Positions 10,401 to 23,800 of a stretch of 64,000 nt of DNA are shown here, piece by piece (positions within the stretch are counted from its first letter, which is position 1; the number at the start of each line of letters is the position of its first letter). The notes under the pieces were generated by a model. The model made no database searches, was not told where the DNA came from, and saw nothing but the letters and a program-made list of their open reading frames with translations. The stretch comes from Hydrangea macrophylla (Eukaryota; Streptophyta; Magnoliopsida; Cornales; Hydrangeaceae): NCBI GenBank assembly GCA_033977485.1, contig CM066982.1:37798218-37862217 (forward strand). The letters run 5' to 3'. The translations under genes were made by a program, and so were the position numbers.

Positions 10401-13400
10401 ACCTTAAAAGCATATCATTATTCTTACTTTATATTACAAAATCTCGTTTTTCAACAAAAAAAATGGTTGCACGTCTAGATTTATTTTTTTTTGGGAAAAA
10501 GTAAGTATTCACAGCTCATATTTCACCCAGTCATCTTAGCATGAGAGAGAGAGAGAGAGAGAGACAGAGAGTCTCATTTTTCAACAAAAATAAAATGCTG
10601 CCCATCGCATTTTTTGGGGGGAAAGGCAAGAATGCACAGCTCCTGCTTCACATGGAAAGAAGAAAGAGGGAATAGCATGAACAGTCATCATTAAGAATGC
10701 ACAGCTCCTGCTTCACATGGAAAGAAGAAAGAGGGAATAGCATGAACAGTCATCATTGTTCATCTTTTCATAAAAGTGGAGAAGAGGGGTAGACGAAGCA
10801 AGGCATGGTTCAACTAGCAAGCTAGCAAGCCATGTCCGACATGGTATGAAACAAGTCCGACACATATCCCATGCGGTATCCTTGTAATACCCATGTCGAC
10901 ATTGGCACGGCTCTTTTATGCCAAGTCCGGGTAACATAGATTGTGACCACAATTTTCCTTATAGATTTCTACTGCTCGAAGTGTGTATGCAGTAGATAGA
11001 CCTCAACAATTTTATGCTATTATCACCATACTCCTCTTAGTGTTGCACAAGTTCGCCACCTTTAACATGTTCCTTAATATTCATAAGATAATGACAAAGC
11101 AGTAAAGAAAATAACAGTCATCAGACATTTAGGAAAAAGAAAATTTTATTCATTCCACGTTTTAAAATCCCTCCCTCCGAATAAGGATGGATACGCATAT
11201 GAGAACACAGAACACAGACCCGATACGGTGACACGACAAAATCTAAAAAATTTAGGGTACGGATTCAACAAGGGCAAGTCACCCTCAACATGATAAACAT
11301 TTACTCAAATATTTACGATCACGTATGATAAAGAAATCACATGATTTATCGTAAAACTAAGATGTCTAATTAACTTTATTTTCAAAAAGGCCTAATTAAT
11401 TATAATTCTAAGATGCCTATTCTACTCTTGAGTAATAGTCCTATATGAGTGTTCCAAAATTTTCCTATCTAGTTTCAAAATGTAATAAGACCTATGGTAC
11501 GGTGACAACATTGAAGTGATATGGAGAACATGATTTAACCACTATGGGTGCATTTCATTGTCAGTATGTAGCTTGTTCATTTTAACTTTGCTAGGTTATC
11601 AGATGTTAGTTTCTTATTGCTTTAACCAGAACATTGAAGGCAAGAGATCTAAGGTAGCATTCAGTACCTCTCCAAAAGCAAGATTGAATTCCTTCTGTCG
11701 ACAGACCTGGCAAATTCCGTTCCTGATTTTGTAAGTCTCTTTCGCAAGGTACTATATCTGGCACTAAATATATTATGGAAATTTCAATACCTTTAAAAAT
11801 TGTTGATACAGAGGTTCCAAAATACACTGTTCGTCTTGGCAAGTTCCATAACCACCTTCTAGGGATGTCAATCGGCTTCAAGCTAGATTCATGATCAGCA
11901 AAGACCTGAATATTACCATTATATTTGGTTTAGAACTATGGCTTGTGCTTTATGTTAACCATGTGTCTTGGTATTGAGGGAAATAGATATATCTCTTTTA
12001 TGCTTTGTTTGGTTTGCTGATTTAGAAGGGAAACAACAGGGAAAGGAGAATGAAAGAAAATAGGGAAAGAGAAAGAAAAATCCCTGGTGTTTTTTTTCCT
12101 ATACTCAAATATATTATAAACCAAAATATTAGTAAGAATAGTTGAAAATCAAGGAAAACAAAAAAGGAATTGAAATGTAAACTCATACGTGAAAAATAAT
12201 TTCATTCCTACTTTCCTCATAGTTTTCCTTGGTAACCAAACATGGAAAAGTAGTTTTTTTTGGTTTGTTTTCGTGTCGTTTCCTAATCCATGAACCAAAC
12301 GGAGCCTTAAGTTATCGAGCAAGGATGGGTGGAAGGGTTTTAAATTGTAGTGGTAGTTCTGACAAGCAGTGACGAGTAAGGGCCATTACCCAATGGTTGC
12401 TCCACTTAGCATGTTTTCGGTGTGTCAACACAAGAAAGTGACTAGTAATACCAAGAAGTAGAGTTACCTCATTAACTTGGAAGTACGTTCCATTCAGTGG
12501 AAAGCTCCCTCTAGTTGCTGTCCTACATGGTATCTGGTACATGAGATAGGATCAGTAAACGATTCACTAGTAGCCAAAAAAATGTAACTTCTAGGGAAAC
12601 TACAGTTGTATGTCTTCTAAGTTTGAGTTTCCTCACCAGAAGTGTCCCTCGGACTGTTAGAGAATTGGCTTCTCTTATACTATTGCATGAAAAGCAAGTG
12701 TTCTCACAGCAGAATTTTCCTGTTACTTGAGATCCACATGTTCTTTCAGATGGTTGAACTGAGTTTACAGTTTCACCTAGTAAGGATAGTGCCAAATGAA
12801 GTATCAGTATCCAGTTACTTAGGATATTATTACTTCTACCATACAAGTCGCAACATTAGATTGTACTATTCATAACATCCAATCCAGGGCAGACTCTTCA
12901 GTTTGGGTGTCGTGTCCATGTCGGACATGTGGATGGACATGGAAGTGGACACAAAATGGTGGCTCTGTTGGAAAATGTTTTTGAAAGTTTGAGGTAAAAG
13001 TTTTAATATAATAAAATGGGAGAAAAGTAATGGGTATATTCAAAACTTTTGGAAACGGGAGTGGAAACACCATGGTACATTGTACAATTCATTGAAAAAA
13101 TTCAATTTGTTATTTTCCGTGTCCTTCCCATGTCAATGTCCTACACTTTTAAGATTTTCCATGTCGCCATGTCCTTTCCTGTCCTGTCTGTGTCCCATGG
13201 CTGTATCCATGCTACATAGGTAGCGTCACTTGATTTCTAACTTATGAACCATGTTTCGAAGCACCTACAGGATGCTGAAGTAAACGAATTAATTAGCACA
13301 TTTCATCTTTTTCGCAGGGAATAGCTTGCATTTGAGTTACTGTTTCAGGTACAGGTACAATATGTTTTGTAGTTGTACTTACCTGGTGTCCATATAGCAA

Positions 13401-14838
13401 GAAGGTAGGGGCTAGGATCATCTGGTTCTCGTCGATCCATCTGAATATTTTGATTGTTTTTTGTGGGAGTAAGTTAGGCTGCATATAAGCAAATGCATAA
13501 TATAGGAAAAAAGGAGGAATAACTAACCACGTTCAAGAGAGGGTGTGAATCAGGAAGTTCATACCTACAGCAGAGCCAGAGTTAGAGTGCCGTGTGCTGT
13601 GCAGCATAATATTTATTTTCAGAGGCTAGCAGTTGTTAAAGCAGCCACCCTAGTTTGCCAATAGTTTATTACAATTGCAAGCAGTAGATCTTTGTTTGTT
13701 TCTTACCTGATATTAATTTTGCAAAATAGTTTCCTACTTTTACGGTCCGAACATTGTAAGTTCGACCAAACTGAATCGGCTTCATGTTCTAATTTGAATC
13801 TAATTTAGGGACCATTTGGGTGGACTCATGCTTCTGCTTTTGCCGCAAATTCTCGTTTGGGAACTATAATCGGAAGTGCTTTTAGATGCCAGAAGGGCTT
13901 GGTGGCAATTAAGATAAATTTTAATAAATCCTAATCTGCTTCCTGCATCATGTTTGAGCTGGAGCACCTCTGGACCTTCTTCAGCCAAAACTGGATTTTA
14001 GGCTCTAAACTGCTTCCTAAAAGTAACTCAAAGAGGCTAATATAAGCGTTTGAACCAAATTTGGTCGCAAAAGTGCGTTTGGGATGTGATTCCAAACGGG
14101 CCCTTGTGTTGGTATGTCCTACTTAGTTGAACGTTAAATGTAGATTTATACGTACACTTGGTGCTCGGTCCGCAGTCGACTCGTGTTCTTCAATTTTGGA
14201 GCAGGGAGAGATGCAGCTGCTTGATTCAAAACAACTAAAGCTTTGGACATATCACCTTCTTGTAGTTCCATGTGCTGTTGCATATAGTTGTGTAAATTGA
14301 CTGTGAATTCTTCGATACTGAGTTTGATTGTAGGAATTTCATCGGGATCCTCATAAAATGCATCCTCAATCTCACTTTTTGTCACTTCTGTGGACTCCAC
14401 TTCTGGTGTTGTTGGTTCTTCAACAATAGGTACACACGGCTTGGTAACGAACCAGCATTCTTTGGTTGCACTGTTCTCTGGTGGAGGTACGGACATGGGC
14501 TTGATTGTCACAGTAGGGTTTTTGTCAGTTGATATTGGAATAGTTGAGCTCACTAGAGTTTTCGCTTCTGGCCCGGGGAGGGCAAGCCTTGCACTGCACC
14601 AAACAAGAGTGTATTAGCATCATCCTGGTTTTAATTTCCTTATCCACCTAAGCATATAAACCAAATGTATTAAAATGTTTGTTACATTTAGTGATGTGGT
14701 ATCAGGGGCAGTTCTAGAAAATGAATCAAGAGGGGGCTTGATACGGGAGTTCGGACAAGCTTCCCCAAAATTTTTTTTTTGGACCTACTTATACATATTT
14801 TGTGTATATTTTGGACCTACTATGACAAATTTATAATG

Positions 14839-14871
<33 letters not shown>

Positions 14872-17800
14872 GGTTTGCTTTTATAATTTTCAGGGGGGCT
14901 TAACTGTAAAAAAATAAAATTAAACAAAAATTAGTGCAAATCTATAATTCGTGTCCAAATATAACTGACCATAGTTCAATTGCCAAATAATGGCCATAAG
15001 CTCTGAACGAATTGGGATTTGAAAAAAAGTGACATTTGTATTTGTTAATAGTTTGATAACAATTCTGCAAACCTTTTTTTATTGCAAGTTTTTCTTTGGA
15101 CCAATACATTTACTTAGCGGAAATGTTAATCACTTTTCAAACTTAAATGCCTGGATGATGTTATATCATTGGTGTTGCAGAGGGGGTAAACAGTACGCAT
15201 CCAAAGAATTAATGCTTAAAACATATAATTTGGTGGAACTATTGCAAATGGAATATGATGTTTTCCTAATGGGAACACTAAGAAACGTGCAAATGTTTGC
15301 ATTTGAGTTCACATTTGAACTATGGGTCTTTTTCAACTAAACAGATTGCTGCAAATTGTGATCTGTTTCAAAATCAACTCACTCTACTTAAAATTTTTCA
15401 TAGCCACCAGATTTTAATGTAAAATATACTGAAATCATGTTTGTAATGAAAGTAAATCTTTTTTACTGTTCATTTTTACTCATATGGCTCACTAAAACAA
15501 TACTTCTGTGTGAATAATAAGCCGTAGGGCTGCTGGCCTAGAGTTTGACTTCTTTGTAGGTTCAAAGAGTAGCGGAAACTATGTTACCCGGACCCTTCAT
15601 AATGCATGGAGTACCCGTGCCCGACACGACACCTGGATAAGGGTAATTTCAAAATAGTGTAAAATCTTTGAAAACTGGACGAACCTGACACTGTACCCAA
15701 ATCTGTACCCGACACTCGTACCCGAGTCTGGGTGACATGGAACGGAAGTACTCTATTTTGGCAATTACTTGTTGATTATGTCACACAGACCTTCTCTCTT
15801 GTGATGAGTGGAAGTGGACTACCTTTATTTGATTCTCTATATTGAACTATTATTTTGGATGTTAGTTTAACTCTCTAATTGCAACATCACAAGGACTTGA
15901 ACATTATTGGAAATGTCATGCTTCTTCTTCTTCTGTATTTAAAGTGTAAATGGTCAATGAATAGATACGGGAATTGATACCTTGCAAAAGCGCTTGCAAA
16001 GTGTCTGCACTCTGCTTTCATTGGACATGCATTGCAATTTGGTTTGCTTTTTGTGCAAAATACCTGCATAAATAAACCTAGTGTTGATACATCCATAAGA
16101 AGAAATTCCGTTTTTATTTCTTCCAGTCATCTATACAATTTTGCACTTGTAAGCTAGGAAGCACCGACACTTCAAATGGAGCGCCGTATTTGTGTCTATG
16201 ACACACCTCCGACATGTTGGCGACACGTGTCCGACACACCAAAAATGTGTGGAATTTTTTAATTTATTCATTAAATCCGACACGTCATCTACACATTATC
16301 AACACGGCACCAACACACCATTGCTCGGCTCCGACAGTTTCCCAACACAGTTCGATTTTTTTTATTTTTTAAGAGAAGTCTTGAATTATGGGGGGAAAGC
16401 CCTAATATGTAAAATAAGGTTACAAAGAGGGGTTTATTTTGAAAAGTTAAAACATTCTATGATAAATAGAAGGAATACTATAAAGTTGAAGGACTTATAA
16501 TAAGTCGTGGTAGTGTTGTTATGATATTTTCATGTTGTATTTTTGTTTGGAGATAATTTACTTAACATCTTAGTTCTTAGGATTTAAGAATATCGTTATT
16601 TTTATGTTACATGGTTACATATATATACACATATACATTTAATATTTTCCGTGTCGCTGCTGTATCGTGTCACGTTTTTTTAGGATTTGCCGTGTCACCA
16701 TTTCGTGTCGTGTCTGTGTCTCCGTATTCGTGTCCGTGCTTCTTAGCTTGTAAGGGAAATATTGTACATTTTTCCGTATTGAAAGAAACACAGACAATAA
16801 GTCCAACATCCTCACAATCTCGATCATGGCCTAAATTTCTGGAAAAACATCCTACTTCATGTGTATCCATAACATACCTTTCCGAATGTGATCATTTGGT
16901 AATGTAGCTCGTACCTGTAGTTTTCATGGTACATATATCAGTGAAACATTGTGGGCATTTGTAAAAGGATTTGGTTAACTTATATTTGAATGCAGATTAG
17001 AAACTTTTCTCAGATGATAGGAATGGTTGTTAAGAGTTCAGAAAATACAGGGTTCGCTGATCCAGCTTGCAGAGTCTGGGCCATAGATATTTCTGAATTG
17101 ACTCCAGCATAGGATACCTGTGTGGAAACAGAATTAATATTTTTGTATAATGGAAAAAATTTAGGCTATGATTGGTTCATGGATTTGTTGATGGAAAGTA
17201 AAGGGAAACAGTAAGGCCCTGTTTGGTTCATGGATTTCTAGAGGAAAAAGAAAAGAGAAAAGAAAACTAATTCCCTCATTCATGCTTAAATAGCATTAAA
17301 AATTAAAAATCTTCACAAATAATTGCTATATTTGAATAAAGGAAGAGAAAGGACTTGCAACATTCAAAATATTTAATTTATTTCTCAACTTATTCTCTTT
17401 TCTTTCCTATTTTCCTCATCATTTTCCTTATTAACCAAAGAAAAGGTTTTTCTCTATGTTTTCCTCTCTTTATTTCCTCACTAAATCCAAGAACAAAACA
17501 AAGCCCAAGGAAAACAGTTTTCTTCGTTCGGTTGATAGCGAAATGATTTTGAAAAACAGGAAATGAGAATAAAATATAGTGAGAAATAAATTATATATTT
17601 TGAAGTATACGAGTCATTTCAGTCCCTTCTCTTCAGTGAGAATTATATTTTGAAAATTTTAATGTTATTTAAGCATGGATGAAACACAAGGGCAAGGGAA
17701 CTAGTTTTCCTTGTTGTTTTCCTTCCATTTTCTTTTTCATGTCTAAATCCGCAAATCAAATAGATAGCCTTAAGTGTCAATAACTGCACAAAACACTTAC

Positions 17801-20800
17801 AATTCCAGGAGATGCAACTGAAGCTCTTCAGGGAGTGGTTGGAGTGGGACCCATCCCAGTCTCACAGCAATCCGTCCGACATTTGTGTCAACCTAGAAAA
17901 CAAACATCGAGAGTAAGATTTACTTGAACCTTTCTCAAATATATAACTGGCTAGTAGTTTGCACACTGGCCTTACTGGGAAAGCAAGATGATGAAGTGTT
18001 AATAGCCGCACACACTCCACACTTTTTAAACCCAGTCCCCGTATACTTAAAAGGAATTCTCTGCATTGTAAAAAACTTACAGATATCATTAAGTATGGAT
18101 TATATATATGTTTGTCATACAGGGTACTGCACAAAGTGGTAGTAGAATTAAGCTTTAGAAGAAGTGGTTGGTTTAGTAGGACATACTTGGCTTTGTCTGA
18201 GGGAACATCTCTCAACCATTCAAGGTCAATACTTCCATGCTCTCGCACCAGTCGGTTCAGGAAATCCTGCAGACGAATCTACAACCATCAATAACTTGTA
18301 TATGTGTGCGTATGTGTGCGTGTATAAATTCCGTTACATGGACTTAGGTACGGGTACAGGTACGTACCAAGGACATGGGTGTTTACATCTAATTTTGACT
18401 AATTGACCCTATTGATTTTGTTGAATACTATTTTGGCAAAGCTTAGGGTTGACAACTTGTCAGACCCCTTTTTTATTAAGTGGAATAATAGAGAAATTAC
18501 ATAATGATCCTTAAGACTTGAGAAAAGAAAAGAAGTATAAAAAATAAAAAACTTCCAACACTCCCCCTCAAGCTGGTACAAAGATGTCCATCATGCCCAA
18601 CTTGCCAAGAGCGGAGTGAAACGGTCTACTCCCAACCCCTTTGGTAAGAATATCTGCCAATTGCTCACCAGTCTTCACAAAAGGAGTGCACACTGTACCA
18701 TTGTTCATATTTTCCTTAATAAAGTGCCTATCAATCCCGACATGCTTGGTACGATCATGCTGTATTGGATTATGAGCTATATTGATAACAACTTTATTGT
18801 CACAGTATAGTCTCATAGGTCCTGTCAAATCCAACCTCATATCCTCCAGGAAGGACTTAATCCACAAAAGTTCACACATGCCTTGGGCCATTGCCCTAAA
18901 CTCTGCCTCTGCACTGGACTGTGCTACTACATTTTGCTTCTTACTTCTCCAAGTAACTAAATTACCTTCTACAAAGGTACAGTATCCCGAGGTGGACCTT
19001 CTATCAGTCACTGAGCCAGCCCAATTTGCATCAGTATAGGCTTCAACCCTAAGATGATCATGCTAGGCAAAGTACAGGCTCTTTCCCGGAGCGGACTTTA
19101 AGTACCGAAGTATCCGGAAGACAACCTCCAGATGAGTCTCACACGAAGCATGCATAAATTGGCTAACCACACTCACTGCAAATGCGATTTCAGGACGTGT
19201 ATGAGACAAATAGATGAGTTTACCTACCAGTCTCTGATATCTCCCCTTATCAACTGTTGTTCCACTACTGTCATCACTAATTTCTGATTAGGATCAATAG
19301 GAGTATCACAAGCTCTACTCCCTAGCATCCCCGTCTCCTTCAAAAGGTCAAGGACATACTACCTTTGGGAGATATATATCCCATGCTTCAATCTAGCAAC
19401 TTCAATCCCCAAAAAATACTTTAGAGCTCCCAAAACCTTTATTTCGAACTCTATGGCCAAATAATTCTTTAATCGTTGCATTTCTTCCAATTAATAAACA
19501 TAGTGTGATCAGCATGACTCTGCTTGAAGCCATATCTAAGCATTGCCTGAGTGAACCCCACAAACCAAGCCCGTGGGGATTGTTTGAGACTGTATAATGA
19601 CTTCCTGAGTCTACATACAATCCCTTCTGTCTTGGAGTCCTCAAAGCCAGGAGGCACATCCATATACACCTCTTCTTCTAGATCACCGTGCAAGAAAGCA
19701 TTCTTCACATCAAACTGGTGAAGGGGCCAATCTAGATTTACTGCAAGTGAGAAGAATCCTAACTGAGTTCATCTTAGCAACCGGTGCAAATGTCTCCTGA
19801 TAATCCACTCCATAAGTTTGAGTAAAGCCTTTCGCAACAAGACGGGCTTTGTATCACTTAATAGAACCATCAGCCCTATATTTCACCGTATACACCCACT
19901 TGCACCCCACAGTTCGTTTGCCCTTGGGTAACTCTTTCAATTCCCAAGTATCACTCTTACGAAGAGCTTTCATCTCTTCAATCATAGCATGTTTCCACTT
20001 GGGATCAGCAAAAGCATCCTGAACATGGTTAGGTACACAAATAGAGGAAATATTTTAAACAAAGGCTCTATAGGAAGGGGACAAGTGAGAGTAAGACACA
20101 AAGTTAGATATAGGATGTTGAGTACAAAACCTAACACCCTTACGAACAGTAATGGGTACATCTAGATCATCAGACTCTATGGGAGAAGGTATATCAGAAT
20201 TACCTGGATCTTCATCAGTCAGAGGGAATGGTAGTGAAAGAATAGGAGAAGTTGCCTCTTTATCAGGAGAAGGAGTTTCTCTAGTCTTTCTCTTTCTCCA
20301 AGTTCCCTTTGAATAGACCAACAATTCTTGCTCCTTTAGAGTTGCATTTTTTTTTTCCTCGAACTCTTTTGTCTCACTCTCTTTTTCTTCTGCTGACTCC
20401 TTTGCCTCACACATTTTTTCTCCCTCCGACTCCTTTTCATCACACCCTTTTTTTGTGATCGTCTCCATTTCAGCCTCAATAATCATAGGCAACATGAACA
20501 CAGGCATCTCTTCCTCTAACCTCTGCTCCCCCTGAAGAGATGGCTGGAACCCTGGGAATTCTGGAAGTAAGACTGAGACTCAAAGAATGTGACATCCATA
20601 GATACAAACCATTTTCGAGACGGAGGATGATAACACTTATACCCCTTTTGAGTAGGAGAGTAACCTATGAATACACAACTAAGGGCACGAGGATCTAACT
20701 TCCCACGAGTGGGAGTATTGTTATGAACAAAGCACACACAACCGAAGACCCGGGGAGGAATAGAAAAGAGTGTTGAAGAGGGGAGGAGCACTTCAATTGG

Positions 20801-23800
20801 TGCTCTCTTGTTCAACACGCGAGTAGGAAGACGATTAATGAGGTAAGTAGTCGTTAGGACTGCCTCACCCCAATAAGACTTGGGAGCATTTACTGAGAAG
20901 AGCATGGAACGAGCAACTTCTAACAAGTGACGGTTCTTGCGTTCGGCCGCCCCATTTTGTTAAGGTGTATCAGTGCAAGAGGTCTGATGAATTATTCCAT
21001 GAGAACAGAAAAAATCTCCAAGACCAGAATCAATGTACTCACCCCCATTATCAGAACACAAAATTTTTATGTCTGCGCCAAACTGAGTACAAATCATCTG
21101 ATGGAAGACTTTGAAAAACAGAAAAGACTTCCCTTTTTTCCTTAATATAAATCCATGTGCCACGAGAAAAATCATCGATGAATGTAACAAACCATCTATG
21201 ACCTTTCAACGACACAATACGAGATGGAACCCAACCATCAGAATGGACTAAAGCAAAAAGGACAGAACTTTTTGTGGAACTTGGAGGAAAAGATGCACAG
21301 TGATGCTTTCCGAGTTCACAAGACTCACATAAAAACTCGGAGGCCTTTTTATCTAGGACAACTGAAGGAAATAAATGTTGAAGTAAAGAGAAAGGAGGGT
21401 CCCAATTGCTTGTGCCAAAGCTATAGGTCTTCGGTTTTATTACTAGAGACCACGGACGGTATTATGTGCCATCTACTCACCTAAATCCAAGAGATAAAGA
21501 ACATTCTCCATTCTAGCACTGCCAATTATCCTCTTCATGACAAGATCCTGAAAGACACTATGTTCAGGGAAAAAAGTTACACTACAATTCAAGTCACGGG
21601 TAATACGACTGATTGATAAGAGGATATTGGAGAAACTAGGGACATGTAAAACTAATGACAATGGTAATATGTTAAAGGGTATATGTGTAAATATAGTATA
21701 TGTATATATGTGGTTGTCCCACATCGGTTAAAGAGTAAACAGTCTAGATTAGACCAAGCCTATATAAAGGCTCATTGTATTCTTTCATGTTATGTTGAAT
21801 ATACCAAAAGAGATATTCCCATCATACTTTTAATCTTTACATGGTATCAGAGCCTCCCGCCTCTGGGATTGCTCATTATCTCTGTTTTTCCGCCTTCTTC
21901 GTGAATCAAGAAGTTCGGATTGTCAAATCTGTTTGAAGATTTGATTTTATTTCTTCTTTAAACATAAACCCTAACCCTAGCAGCACTATTCACGATCACT
22001 GTTCATCGGCAACTGTTCATCGATCACTGTTCATCGGCACTATTCACGATCACTGTTCATCGGCAACTGTTCATCGATCACTGTTCATCGGCACTATTCA
22101 CGATCACTGCTCATCAGCAACTGTTCATCGATCACTGTTCATCGGCACTATTCACAGTCACTGTTCATCGCTTACTATTCACAGTCACTATTCACAGCAA
22201 TTGTTCATTATTTTTCAACAACTATGGATTCCAAAACCACTACCCAACTCACTAATCGTAAGTTGAATGGTAATAACTTCCTTCAATGGTCCAATGCTAT
22301 CACCATGTCCCTTTACGGGCTTAGGCCACGATGCCCATCTTACTGAGACTCCACCTACCGCCGATGAAAAAGCCGCTAAGGCATGGAGACAACTAGACGC
22401 TCAACTTGTGACTCTTATATGGAATTCCATGGAACCGGATGTTGCCGATTTATGCAATCACTTGGGTTCTGTTAAGGCACTTTGGGAGTATCTACACCTT
22501 CTTTACTCTAGTAACTTAACACAGATGTATGACTTGTCCTCTCAGTATTTCAAGCTCGAGCAGAATGATTTGTCTGTTACTGATTATTTTGCTGCTATGA
22601 AACGGTTACATGAAGAGTTAAATACTGTTATGCCCCTACCACCAGTGTTCAGGATCAACAGAAACAGTGGGAACAAATGCTAGTAATGAAGTTTCTTGCC
22701 GGTCTCAAACCTGAATATGAGGCTATTCGGTCTCAAATTCTTGGGAGTGATAGTCTTCCTACTTTTGCCGAGACATATCAGCGTGTTCTACGGAGCACCC
22801 CTCGGGACCCACCTCCCTCCCCTTCGCTTGTTGATCGCTCCGCACTTATTACTCAGACTCCACCAGCTCCTGGTAGGGGTGGTGGTCCTAACCGTAGAAG
22901 ACGTGGAGGGGGATTTCGGGGTGGTCGTGGTAGAGGCCAGACTCTCCAGTGCACTTATTGTTTTCGGTATGGGCATAGCAGAGACACATGTTGGCAGCTC
23001 CATGGTCATCCCCCCCAGGTTGCGAATGCTGCAATCTCTGATTTTGGGTACTCTCCTGTTACTACTCCTATGGATACCGTTTCTGTTCCTCGCGAGGAAT
23101 ACTCTCAGTTGCTTCAGTATCAGGCAGCACACCAGGCATCCACCTCATCTGCTTCCTTAGCTCAGCATGGAGGTACACATTCTGCTTGCATTGCTTCAGG
23201 TTCTTCCCCATGGGTAATTGATTCTGGCGCTAGTAATCATTTGACAGGTATATCTAGTCTTTTTACATCTATCCGGCTGTCATCGTCTCTTCCCCCAATC
23301 ACTTTAGCGGATGGGTCCTCGACTCCTGTTGAAGGAATCGGGACAGCTCAACCCTCTTCGTCTTTATCCTTGTCTTCTGTTTTGTACATACCTCGTTCGT
23401 CCTTTAATTTAATGTCTGTTGGTCAGTTGACTAAAGATCTTAACTGTTGTGTCTCTTTTTCTCCTGATTCTGTTCTTATTCAGGATTTGACGACTCGGAA
23501 GACGATTGGCGTCGGGCATGAGTCCAATGGCCTCTATTACTTTGATGGTGATCCTGTCCCTACTCCTTCACCCACTGCCTGTCCTGCTACTATTTCACCT
23601 CATCAGATCCACTGCCGCCTCGGTCACCCTTCATTGGCTAATTTGAAGCTCTTAGTTCCTAGTTTAAGTTCTTTACAGTCTTTAGAGTGTGAGTCGTGTC
23701 AGTTGGGGAAGCATCACCGTGTTCAATTTGCTCCCCGGGTCAATAAAAGAGCGTCTAGTCCTTTTCAATTAGTGCATTCTGATGTATGGGGTCCTCACCG

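Larger units (their letters stand above)
7479..11667 (-). other. Intron 18 (4.2 kb)
   Basis: Holds an AT run near 7545-7560, an A/T-rich repeat-like block at 8740-8950, a ~310-bp tandem duplication (9768-10387), a GA repeat (10543-10570) and a 65-bp tandem duplication (10628-10757). No coding sequence was recognised in the remainder. Confidence 0.7.

Noticed and set aside
10700..11660. Search for the demethylase terminal exon just after exon 18; gene first thought truncated
   Set aside because: The C-terminal 'FVCVRGFD' exon was found further on at 7366-7478 with correct phase, so the gene is complete.
11606..12846. Open frames running past exon ends in the demethylase 3' half
   Set aside because: They include intron read-through; only the splice-bounded parts match the family.
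21985..22200. Repeat array resembling a CRISPR at first sight
   Set aside because: Tandem 54-bp units without unique spacers, inside a retrotransposon leader in a plant nuclear sequence.
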